From NCBI GenBank assembly GCA_963970005.1, contig CAXAMN010023684.1, positions 489,924-553,923 of the forward strand: a stretch of DNA of 64,000 nucleotides, given 5' to 3'. This document shows positions 22,423 through 31,137 of this stretch, piece by piece. Both the position numbers and the translations under genes were made by a program. The DNA comes from Durusdinium trenchii. Taxonomy: Eukaryota > Sar > Dinophyceae > Suessiales > Symbiodiniaceae. Below the pieces are notes generated by a model. That model saw only the letters and a program-made list of their open reading frames with translations. It made no database searches and was not told where the DNA came from. Every line of letters starts with the position of its first letter. The first letter of the stretch is position 1.

Positions 22423-24349
22423 AAGTAGTAGTAGTAGTAGCAGTAGTAGTAGTCAAAGGCTTTAGGACTTTAGAGCAGTTTCCAATTTCGATCATTGGTT
22501 TCATGCTCAGGCGTGTACGCTGACGATGCACCACCGCCTGCTCAATACTGACCAGTCTGAGGAAGTTAGCTCCCTCAATGTGAACGCTCTGAGTTCTGCA
22601 ATGGAACTCATCCCTGGCAATTCGAAAGTCTTGGCTGCACAGCAGTCACTCAAAGCTTTTGTGCAGGATAGACTCGACCAACTTGGAAAGAATGACCTCG
22701 TGGATTTCGCGGCAAAGTGTGAGGTGGCTTCTTTCGATGCAGGTCATTTGAAGGCTATCATGTCTCGCTGTGGAGAGTGGCCACAGCAAGCGCACGAACT
22801 ACTTCCCAGGCTTTTGAAGATCATCATTCAGACGTTCATAGCCAAGGCCATTGCCTTGTTTGTTCACCAAATGTTTATTTGTCAGTCTAGTGTCATCATA
22901 GTGTTTTAGAGCCTAGGGCCTAGAGTGATTGTCATATTCTTCACCTGGCTTCACCAACTTAACTTACTGGTCTTACCCATTCAGATTTTGCAGATAGTCA
23001 GATAGTCAGATGGTAAAGGGATTCAGTTATCATGTTCCAAACAATGCCCCTTCTCAGGCATCTGTGGTTGAGCCCAAGCAAGACGAGTTGAAGAAGCTTT
23101 CATCTCTACTCTCAGATGTTGCAGCCAAGCCAAAAGAGGAACCTCTCTCCAAGCGTCTGAAGAAACTTGCTTCTCTCTGGTCTGAATTGATTTCCGCTTG
23201 CATTACTCTCATTTCAGCTAACAGCCAGCTGAAGGGGATTGCTGCCTCTGGAAACGCATCAATTCAAGATTTCTACTCCCAAGATGGGGTTGACAAGCTG
23301 AAGTTGATCATTGCCCTGAGGCGCCAGCTCTCAACTGTTAGCAACAAAATCGAATCCCTTGCTGAAGATCAAAAGAAGGATGACCCTTGTGGTTTGGATC
23401 CCTTTGAGGAAGTCTTTGCTTTGCAGATGCCTTCAGCCTTTGAGAGTGAGCTCAGCTGTGAATCTTTTGATGACCTTGTAGCTGATCGAGCGTCTGCTTT
23501 GGAGAACTCTTTGGCTGAAGGGAAGAACTTGTGCGAGCAGTGCAAGAGAAGAGGGCTAAGACCAATTCGCTGTCTGATGACATGTCAGGCGTGGAGTATG
23601 TGATGCAGTGGTCTGATGGCGGTCCACAGTCATGGAAGGCACAAGTCTCAAACGATGCTTCTTTGGCTGAGATCGAGGAGGTGTTCAACAGCACGATCTT
23701 CAAGATTCCTCCTATCGCTGCCAAGACCTTTGGAAACTTTGTGCAGCAGGACTTTACTGGACATTACTGGACCTAATTGAACCTGTAGCAGCCTAGTTTG
23801 TCCAATCATCCAATCAAATCAGCTGCGCTGCAGTTATCAAACTATTGGGCCCCTAACTCTAACAGTAACAGTAACACTCACTAACAACTTTAAAAATCAG
23901 AGTAGAGTCTATCTGTACAGTAAATACCAACAAAACACCAAACAGTAACATGGTTCTGATTTTTAGAGGCCTCTCTGAACACACTTTTGCAGGAGTTGGT
24001 TGGCATGAATGATTTCACTGCTGCCTTCGAGCCAGAGGTGCAGAGTGCTTCCGCCACCAAAGCGTTTGAGACTTTGACGAAGCAGATTGAATCCAGCCGT
24101 GCTTTGGCCCATTTTTGCAGAGGGTACATTGTGCATATCTTCCTCTTGAAGGCCCTGAAGCAATTCAATTCTGGCCAGTCTGATGGTGACTCCGGAGAAA
24201 TGCAGAAGGGCTCAAGTGCTATTCTGAGGGAGCTTGACTACCTAAAAGGTGGAAACCAACTCCATTTGCTGGAGGATGCAATTCATCCCAATTTGCTCTT
24301 TTTGGCCAAAGCTGTAAAGAATGGTCCACCTGCTCCTGGGGAGGCGTAG
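20518..24349 (+). CDS. Dinoflagellate helical-protein gene, C-terminal exons
   Basis: Exons inferred: 20518-21160 (GGCTTAG acceptor; GTAAGT donor at 21161); about 21402-21615 (DMATMLLDILADDRFHSILR); about 22038-22240 (AMRRILLDDNLWYSSELADI); about 22510-22830 (LLNTDQSEEVSSLNVNALSS); about 23010-23530; 23531-23776; about 23994-24349, ending GPPAPGEA and TAG. All are rich in amphipathic helix; no catalytic motif is visible. Between 23.01 and 23.78 kb the frame changes near 23530 without clear splice signals, so there is a short unseen intron or an indel. The GTAAGT site at 21161 does not join the next exon in phase, so that junction is unresolved. Probably one gene with the exons at 18.4-20.3 kb. 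Role unknown; co-residence suggests an accessory protein of the giant element. Confidence 0.55.
22387..22453. repeat. (TAG)n microsatellite in an intron
   Basis: TAGTAG repeats with one AAG and one CAG interruption between exons of the helical-protein gene. Confidence 0.95.
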
Positions 24350-24835
24350 GCGTAGGCCACACACTGGATCTAAGAGTATGATTTCAGCCAGTCTGCCAAA
24401 GTACTGGAGCAATGTTTTTGGTGAAAGATTGGTCACTACTATGTTACTGTTACTGTACTGTTGCTACATTGCTACATTCTGGATTCTATATTAACTATTA
24501 TAGATTCAATCAAAACTTTTGTTGTTGAGCGTTTGTCGAATACCTCTTGAAGGCAGACGATGTAGGAAGCCCTATCTGAGCTGCAGCAAGGTCTTTTTCA
24601 ACTCACTCGAAAGCAGCTAGCAGCTAGGCAGAGGGGAGTGGGAATTGCTGGTTCAAATGCTCTGGAACAAACATGTACAGTTGGTTTGGGCAGATCATTT
24701 AACGTGCCTTGAAAGTTTTCCTGTAGGCGAGCACGTCCTTGCCAGCAGCCAAAAAGGAAACCAACGCTGCTTCATTTCCAGCTTTACAAACAAAGGCTTA
24801 CATTAGCAGCAGCATTAGCCGTGGTTTCTGGATTC
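24350..24835. other. Spacer between the last gene and the right end of the giant element
   Basis: No gene seen on either strand. Short TACTGT/TACATT repeats near 24435-24475; the rest is unremarkable until the minisatellite starts. Confidence 0.5.
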
Positions 24836-25436
24836 TGGATATGATTTGACGATGGGTTTGAACGATGACATGTCACCGGCGGGATGTTTTGAGGATGATT
24901 CTGGGATGATTTGAGGATGACTTTTGGTTGACGCATTTCACCCCTAGGATGATTGGAGGATGATGTTTGGATGCTGTAGGATGATTTGAGGATGATTCGT
25001 GCATGATTACATTTCACTGGCAGGATGATTTGAGGATGATTCTTGGATGATCACATTTCACCCCCAGGATGATTGGAGGATGATTTTTGGATGCTGTAGG
25101 ATGATTTGAGGATGATTCTTGGATGATCACATTTCACCCCCAGGATGATTGGAGGATGATTTTTGGATGCTGTAGGATGATTTGAGCATGATTCATGGAT
25201 GATTACATTTCACCCCCAGGATGATTGGATGATGATTTTTGGACGCTGTAGGATGATTTGAGCATGATTTGTGGATGATTCGAGTTCACCCGCAGGATGA
25301 TTTGAGGATGATTTTTGGATGCTTCAGGATGATTTGAGGATAATCTTAGAGTTTTATTTTGTATACCTAGGATGATTTTAGGAAGAATCTAGGATGAACA
25401 AAAGGATGATTTGAGGATAAATTATCTTTTTTTGTG
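24836..25436. repeat. Right terminal AGGATGATT minisatellite array and inverted repeat
   Basis: AGGATGATT-type words repeat in the orientation opposite to the left end. A higher-order unit of about 76 bp (AGGATGATTTGAGGATGATT, then CTTGGATGATCACATTTCAC, CCCCAGGATGATTGGAGGAT, GATTTTTGGATGCTGT) is copied four to five times between about 24890 and 25320. The outer 71 bp (25366-25436) end in ATTATCTTTTTTTGTG and mirror 2542-2613. Confidence 0.85.
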
Positions 25437-25500
25437 TTTCCAACCTCTGGCTGGCTGGCCAGCTCATAAGACTACCACCACCTGAAGAACCAGATTTTGA

Positions 25501-27924
25501 CCCACCACTCCACCCCATGCCAACATCACCAACTTTGGCAGGCAGGTCACTGACTGGTACTGGACACGAACCAGTGAGCCCTACATCTTTGTTGAAACAC
25601 ATCTCGACCCACAACAGCATGAGCAAACCCGTCAGTACTACACTGTCAGAGGCCGCACTGCCTTTGGAACACCAGCCTGGCCCAACAGCGATAACTCAGG
25701 CACACATGGAGGCATCCTGATTCTCGGAGATCAATCCAGCTGCCTCACACCGGTGGAATCTTTCACCCTCCAAGGCTGTGGATATCAAGCATTCCTGTGG
25801 CAGGCAACCGACCTCACCATCCTCATTGCAGGCATTTATCTCCGCACCAACGAGGGCATCCAAAGTGAGATCAATGCCAACATCATCTCCAAGCTTCTAG
25901 CTCTACTGCAGGCCACAACACATCCTTGCATTCTGATTGGAGACTGGCAAAACAAACCCAGCGCAATATCCAGCACGGTGCTGCCTTCAAAGTTCCACTT
26001 TGACATCCTGGCGCCAGATGTTAGCATGCTCTCAGGCAATGTCATCGATTACAGCCTGATCCACACATCCCTCTCTGGCACCACCGCTCTAACCACTGAT
26101 TGGGCAGTGCCGTGGCGTCCACATGCACTACTTACGTTGCACCTGGACATTGATGCAGCCACAAAGGAGTTCAGACAAATCCAATACTATCCACCTTTGC
26201 CACCGGTACCTGACATCGACTTCAGACCTTGGACGACATTCCAATCCCAAGCCTATGAGCTCTGCCTCTACAACATCCCTGCCAACGAATCAGCGCAGGC
26301 CTGGGCAGACTGGCTCTCATCCACGGAGCAGTACCTCTTGCAGGAGCACCCATGGGCGGCCAGAGGCCGAGGGGCAAACCTTAACGTGAGCATCAAGCCC
26401 TTGGCAGCACCAAAGCCAGGTGGCACCTGGAAAAAGGGCAGGGCTGCATTTTGGGAACAATTGCAGGCCAGATTCCGGCTAGCACAACAACAGCCAATCA
26501 CACAGGCAGGAGGACCCACCAAAGGCTTTATGCGGGCCATCCAAGACATTCAGACCAAATGGATGGGACCACCCACCTGGAGCCAATTCCTGGACACCTG
26601 CCATCACTGGCACACCTACAAAGATCAACATGCAGCTGAACTGATCCAGCATACAATGCAGCATCAGCAGCACGAAGCACAGCAGGCAGCCAATGATGAG
26701 TTGCATCTCCAGTACAAGACTTGGCTCACTCAAGGCCATGCCAAAGGCCTCAAAGGACTCTTCCGCAGCCTGAAAAGCAGTGAAGTGCCCTGGAAAAGAC
26801 CATGCAGAGACATCGAACCAGACAAGAGAATGACCCAACGCCTTGCCGACTGGGGAGCCCTGTGGCACATCAGAGAGGACAACAACCCAGCGCCCAGACC
26901 CAGCCTCAGAGAGCAGGCGCAACGCCAGGCACTGGCACTACCACCCATCACCATGGGTCACTTCAGCAGAACCATCAAAGCACTACCAGACAAAGCCAGC
27001 GGACCAGATGCAGTCTCCGCCCAACTACTTCGATCAGCACCACCGCTAGCCCTGGGTCCCCTGCTCAAACTCATTCAGGATATGGAGCAGAGTGCCCGGA
27101 TGCCCACACAAATGCAAATGCACATGGTCGTTATGCTGGCCAAAAATCCAACCATAGAGCGTCCAATCACATTGACCTCCACAATGTACCGCCTATGGTG
27201 CCGACTCCGAAAGCCCATCCTCGATGCCTGGCAAGCAGACCTCCCAGACTTTATGAATCACGACCGTGCCAGACCAGGAGCTCAGGTGTTACAGGTGGCT
27301 TTGGAGCGGCTCCTGAGACAAGAGGTCCATCGAGCCAACAAGCGCCACGGTGTGACAGTCCTCATGGACCTGTCAACCTTTTATGACACCATCAGACTAC
27401 CACAACTGCAGGACCAAGCAATTGCCATCAACTACCCGCCCCTCATGCTCGAGATGGCCATGCAGCTGTACACAGGCCCCAAAGCCATCGTGGCAGAGCA
27501 GGAAATGACACCCTTCTTCCACGTGGATCAAGGAGTTCCTGCCGGATGCCCACAAGCCCCACTTTTAGCCAAAGCTGTTCTCACACCGGCCCTGACACCA
27601 TGGCATGAACAGCATCCATACATCCACCTCTCCAGCTGGGTGGATGACATTGACTATGACACAGCAGGCGCAACACCACATAGAGTGGCCCAACAGGCCA
27701 TCGATGCCTACCGTGACCTACACCAGAGGCTCACGCAACTTGGCATGAAGGTGAGCGCCAAAAAGACTGCCTTCATAGGCACTGACAAACATGTCAACAA
27801 GGCCCTCAAAGACATCCTCACAGAGGAAGAGCCACCAGTGGTACCAGTGATGAGAGACCTGGGCATTGATCATCAGGCCGGACGCAAAGAATGCAAAAAG
27901 CCCACCAGAGGAAGCTCAAGCTGA
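25501..27924 (+). CDS. Retrotransposon ORF2, AP-like endonuclease and reverse transcriptase domains
   Basis: Open frame from 25501 with no in-frame ATG at the start; the sequence LPPPEEPDFDPPLHP just upstream is in another frame. EN domain: NFGRQVTDWYW, YIFVETHLDP (the QETHL equivalent), GGILIL, ILIGDWQNKP (Asp 25942-25944) and IDYSLIHTSL; the final DHxP motif is replaced by WRPHALLTLHL. RT domain: motif A VLMDLSTFYDT (27358-27390), motif B QGVPAGCPQAPLLAK (about 27526-27570), motif C WVDDIDYD (27637-27660; WVDD instead of Y/FADD), motif D LGMKVSAKKTAF. The enzyme nicks target DNA and copies element RNA. The frame ends at 27924 shortly after LGIDHQAGR because of a frameshift. Confidence 0.92.
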   Translation, partial: PTTPPHANITNFGRQVTDWYWTRTSEPYIFVETHLDPQQHEQTRQYYTVRGRTAFGTPAWPNSDNSGTHGGILILGDQSSCLTPVESFTLQGCGYQAFLWQATDLTILIAGIYLRTNEGIQSEINANIISKLLALLQATTHPCILIGDWQNKPSAISSTVLPSKFHFDILAPDVSMLSGNVIDYSLIHTSLSGTTALTTDWAVPWRPHALLTLHLDIDAATKEFRQIQYYPPLPPVPDIDFRPWTTFQSQAYELCLYNIPANESAQAWADWLSSTEQYLLQEHPWAARGRGANLNVSIKPLAAPKPGGTWKKGRAAFWEQLQARFRLAQQQPITQAGGPTKGFMRAIQDIQTKWMGPPTWSQFLDTCHHWHTYKDQHAAELIQHTMQHQQHEAQQAANDELHLQYKTWLTQGHAKGLKGLFRSLKSSEVPWKRPCRDIEPDKRMTQRLADWGALWHIREDNNPAPRPSLREQAQRQALALPPITMGHFSRTIKALPDKASGPDAVSAQLLRSAPPLALGPLLKLIQDMEQSARMPTQMQMHMVVMLAKNPTIERPITLTSTMYRLWCRLRKPILDAWQADLPDFMNHDRARPGAQVLQVALERLLRQEVHRANKRHGVTVLMDLSTFYDTIRLPQLQDQAIAINYPPLMLEMAMQLYTGPKAIVAEQEMTPFFHVDQGVPAGCPQAPLLAKAVLTPALTPWHEQHPYIHLSSWVDDIDYDTAGATPHRVAQQAIDAYRDLHQRLTQLGMKVSAKKTAFIGTDKHVNKALKDILTEEEPPVVPVMRDLGIDHQAGRKECKKPTRGSSS

Positions 27925-30338
27925 GGAATTTGAAAATCCCAGCACTTCGAGTGAGGCTCAGGCTCCATAGGGGCGGCATCCACCCAGTAGCCGTCTGGGG
28001 AGTTGAGAGTCAGGGCCTGGCACCAAGGTACAGACAAGCCCTACGACAAGCGCTGGCCAAACAGCTGGGACATCACAATGGCGGCATCCTTGACGTCACA
28101 TATGACATCCACAAGAACAAATACGTCGACCCAGCAGACCAGATCATCATCCATCACATCCGCGCCATGCATCAACTCATACAAGCTTGGCCAGAAGAAC
28201 AACTTCCACAGCTACAGCAGGCCTGGACGGCCACCTTCGAAAGCCTCCAGGCTAAGCAGCGCCCGTGGTACACTGTCAAAGGACCCATGGCAGCCACGAT
28301 AGCCTACTTGCTGGAATGGGGATGGAATGTTCATGACTTGCTCCATTGGACTCGGCCTGCAACCGACCTCATGCTAGCAGCTGAAGTGCACATCACAGAC
28401 CAATGGTGGCAGATTGAACATCGACTGACAGCAGAGGCACAACAGCAGCGCACCAACAGATTTGCTCGCAGGCCTCATCACCAACACCTACTCACGGGGT
28501 TGGACTGGCGCACCTACCGCAACCTCACACCCAAGTTGCCAGAACAACAGAGGAGACACCTCCAAACCTGGGTGCAGGGAGCTCTCCATTTCCGTGATGC
28601 GCAGGGACCTAAGCCTTGCCCCATCTGTCACGTCCCGGCTACAGCCAAGCATGTGCTATGGTTGTGCAAATGGCGCAGAAATCAGCCACACAAGCCGCTT
28701 CCACCAGAATGGCTTGAACGCATCACAAACCCTGAAGAAGAAGCCCTGTGGTCAAAAGGCTGGATACCACTCGAACCACAAGAACATCTGCACCAGGGCC
28801 ACCCTTACCAAGGCCATGGAGTGTGGAAGGAGCTGCAGCCCATAGGCCCGGAACAATATGCCGGTTTTGCCTTCACCCTCGATGCCACACCAAGCCATTA
28901 CGACACCAGAAGCCAGATCTGGGTGTTCGGCCTGCGCCTCCACACACAAACGATGGGGCAACTGAAGCGCCTTGGAGCAATCACTGGAGCAGCCAGTGGC
29001 CACCAAAGCAAAGGCAGAGCACTGTTCGCAGGCCTCGTTGCATTGGCAAAACCCACCACAACACCAGCAAAGGTGATTGTGCAACTGAGCACAGTTTGGG
29101 AAGCATGGCAAAAGCCACCGCACAAGCATCCCTACCCAGATCTCCTGGCTGAGATCACTGACCAGGACCGACGCCGCATCACTGTCCTGTACATCAGCAA
29201 AAACACCAGAACTCCAGATGCACCGGGCAATGAGCCTCAACTCCGCAGGCGGCAGAGAGACGCCGCATTAACTGCCTGGGAGAGGGCGGATGCTCTCCAT
29301 GACCGCCGCCAAAGCAGCTGGCAGAAGACACTTGACCAGGACCACAAGGCCATTTACCTTCAGGCAGCACAACGACTCGAGAAGATTTTCCAGGACAAGC
29401 AGCACTACCTTCACACCAAAGCAGACCGGCAACCTGGAAAACAAACCAAACAGAGGAAGAAAGACCTCATCCACCAGTGCACCAAGCCCTGGCAGGACAA
29501 TCACCACAGGTGGGCACCGCAGAGGAGTGGTTTTGCCTGCACCACCTGCGGGACACGCATGCACCAAGGTCTCACCACCCAACAGCTTGAAGACCGCTTG
29601 CTGAAACATGCAACCAGCAGCTCGCCGAGAATGCATGTCCACACCAAAAAGCTCACCCGTGCCCAAATCATCCGGAACATACTCCAAGACCAAATCAATA
29701 GGGCACCGGCACCAGACCAACGCCATTTTGAGGAAACCACGGGATACCTCAAATGCACCAAGTGTGGAACCAATATCCACAAGAGGGTCAATGAGCAGGC
29801 CTTCAAGGCCTACATCCAGGGACCATGCCTGGACTGCCCCTTCGATGGAGAACACAATGGCCATCCGAGCCACAGATTGTGGCAAAAAGGGCAAAAGATC
29901 AGCTGCACTAGTTGCGGCTTGCAGCTTCATCTGGATAGCAACCGCCGTGTCATCACCTCGACAAACTTCCTCAAGGAATGTCGAGGGGCTGGAACCCAAG
30001 GGTCCCCACCGATCCACACCTTCTTCAAGGCCACACCACCCACACAGGCTGAAGAAGAGAAAGCTGGCCTTCAACAAACCCAGGCCACACCAGTGTCCAG
30101 CAGTGGACCCAGGCCAAGACGGCTACACTTCACCACACCTCTCACGAAGAGGGAAGATGGGCCGGAACCAGCACAGGCCATGACACCCAGCCGAGCTGCT
30201 GGTCCACACCCATCAGGCACTGCGGTTGCACTGCAACCTCCTGCAGCACAGCTCTCCGAGGTGACCCGAACAAGCCCAGAAACGGCCGAAGAAGAAAGCC
30301 TAGAAGAAGATGTGGAAATGCGCGTCGATTTCTTCTAG
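27891..30338 (+). CDS. Retrotransposon ORF2, C-terminal part: zinc finger, RNase H-like domain, three zinc ribbons
   Basis: 815-residue open frame joined to the RT frame by a shift near 27885-27895. Order: conserved HPVAVWGVESQGLAPRYRQA; CPICHVPATAKHVLWLCKW, a CCHC finger typical after LINE RT domains (28617-28673); an RNase H-like region (about 28857-29285) with FTLDATPSHYD and APGNEPQLRRRQRDAAL; then three CxxCG ribbons: CTTCGTRMH (about 29540), CTKCGTNIH (about 29755), CTSCGLQLH (about 29903). The RNase H Glu, second Asp and last Asp are not visible: the places read KGRALFAGL, VQLSTVWEAW and GNEPQL. Copy 2 shows the same losses, so the domain may be structural. Stop TAG at 30336-30338. Confidence 0.85.
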   Translation: MQKAHQRKLKLRNLKIPALRVRLRLHRGGIHPVAVWGVESQGLAPRYRQALRQALAKQLGHHNGGILDVTYDIHKNKYVDPADQIIIHHIRAMHQLIQAWPEEQLPQLQQAWTATFESLQAKQRPWYTVKGPMAATIAYLLEWGWNVHDLLHWTRPATDLMLAAEVHITDQWWQIEHRLTAEAQQQRTNRFARRPHHQHLLTGLDWRTYRNLTPKLPEQQRRHLQTWVQGALHFRDAQGPKPCPICHVPATAKHVLWLCKWRRNQPHKPLPPEWLERITNPEEEALWSKGWIPLEPQEHLHQGHPYQGHGVWKELQPIGPEQYAGFAFTLDATPSHYDTRSQIWVFGLRLHTQTMGQLKRLGAITGAASGHQSKGRALFAGLVALAKPTTTPAKVIVQLSTVWEAWQKPPHKHPYPDLLAEITDQDRRRITVLYISKNTRTPDAPGNEPQLRRRQRDAALTAWERADALHDRRQSSWQKTLDQDHKAIYLQAAQRLEKIFQDKQHYLHTKADRQPGKQTKQRKKDLIHQCTKPWQDNHHRWAPQRSGFACTTCGTRMHQGLTTQQLEDRLLKHATSSSPRMHVHTKKLTRAQIIRNILQDQINRAPAPDQRHFEETTGYLKCTKCGTNIHKRVNEQAFKAYIQGPCLDCPFDGEHNGHPSHRLWQKGQKISCTSCGLQLHLDSNRRVITSTNFLKECRGAGTQGSPPIHTFFKATPPTQAEEEKAGLQQTQATPVSSSGPRPRRLHFTTPLTKREDGPEPAQAMTPSRAAGPHPSGTAVALQPPAAQLSEVTRTSPETAEEESLEEDVEMRVDFF

Positions 30339-30422
30339 AAGCACAGCGGCTACCTCTCCGCCAACATGGCCATGAACCACTGAGAGTGGGTACAAGTGAG
30401 GCAACAAGCCTAGTCCACGCCC

Positions 30423-30526
30423 GGCCAAATGGCCCTGATAAGCAACTCTAGGAAAAAATACATACACACACATACATACATACATACATACATACATACA
30501 CAGACATACATACATACATACATACG
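30423..30526 (+). repeat. 3' hairpin, A-run and TACA microsatellite ending retroelement copy 1
   Basis: GGCCAAATGGCC (30423-30434) can form a five-base-pair hairpin with AA in the loop. An AAAAAA run (30453-30458) and TACA repeats with CACA and CAGA variants (30459-30526) follow. The next retroelement copy starts directly after it. Confidence 0.85.
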
Positions 30527-30539
30527 TAGACCCTTGGCA

Positions 30540-31137
30540 AGCATGGCATCACCGTCTTACTGGACATGAGCACCTTTTACGACACCATTGACCTCACAAA
30601 ACTACAACAGGTGGCACAGGCCCTGGAGTACCCACCCATTGCCCTCGAGTTTGCCATGCAGGTCTACACTGGCCCAAAAGCAGTGCTTGCAGATGCAGAA
30701 CTCAGCCATTGGTTCCATGTCTCCCGGGGTGTGGCAGCCGGATGTCCACAGGCCCCACTTTTGGCCAAAGCCTTCCTCCAACCTATCCTCAGTCCTTTCC
30801 AGACCAAGCGCCCAGAGTTGCACCTCAGTGGATGGGTTGATGACATCGGCTTTGATGGCAGCCACCACAACCCGGACACACTGGCCAACCAGATCGTGAC
30901 AGCTTGGCATGAACTGAGCCAACAACTCCGTGAAGCAGGGCTCAAAGTCAACAACCACAAAACAGCCTTCATTGTCACCGATCGAGCCACACACAGAGCA
31001 CTGGAGAAACGTCCAATCCAGTCGGTCACGAGAGACCTTGGCATTGACCATCAAGCTGGTCGAAGACGCAGGATTGCTACTTTGCAAAACCGGTTCAAGA
31101 AGAACAAACAACGCAGGATCAACACTATGGGGAGTTG
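30540..31137 (+). pseudogene. Partial reverse transcriptase (motifs A-D), copy 2
   Basis: The frame reads MSTFYDTIDLTKLQQ, RGVAAGCPQAPLLAK (motif B), LSGWVDDIGFD (motif C, again WVDD) and LREAGLKVNNHKTAF (motif D), then DLGIDHQAGR, and meets a stop at 31136-31138 after a shift. Endonuclease and the N-terminal RT fingers are absent, so it cannot encode an active enzyme. Confidence 0.9.

Larger units (their letters stand above)
2542..25436 (+). mobile_element. Candidate 22.9-kb giant DNA transposon with methyltransferase, transposase and accessory genes
   Basis: The segment lies between the two halves of one retrotransposon. Its ends are inverted: from 2542 inward and from 25436 inward on the other strand both read CA, an A-run, GATA, a T-rich stretch and ATCCT, then AAATCATC. 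The match continues with AAAATCATCCT for about 71 bp, with mismatches and small indels. Behind each end lies about 0.6 kb of the same minisatellite in mirror orientation. Inside, all recognisable genes are on +: a cytosine-5 methyltransferase, a DDE-like transposase, a small Cys-rich protein and a long helical protein. No target-site duplication is obvious (left flank ends GAGGT, right flank starts TTTCC). Alternative: satellite arrays that flank ordinary host genes by chance. Confidence 0.7.
25437..30458 (+). mobile_element. Non-LTR retrotransposon copy 1, 3' part (endonuclease, RT, RNase H-like, zinc ribbons)
   Basis: The segment begins immediately after the right end of the giant element, with coding sequence leading into the endonuclease domain, and runs to an A-run at 30453-30458 followed by a TACA microsatellite. 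With 48-2541 it makes a copy of about 7.5 kb. Two frame changes (near 25500-25540 and 27880-27895) show that it is no longer intact. Confidence 0.88.

Noticed and set aside
2516..25450. Target-site duplication of the giant element
   Set aside because: The bases outside the two ends (GAGGT and TTTCC) do not match; no duplication is claimed.
29268..30077. 269-codon open frame on the minus strand
   Set aside because: Lies opposite the RNase H-like and zinc-ribbon part of the retrotransposon, whose homology with copy 2 fixes the coding strand as +.
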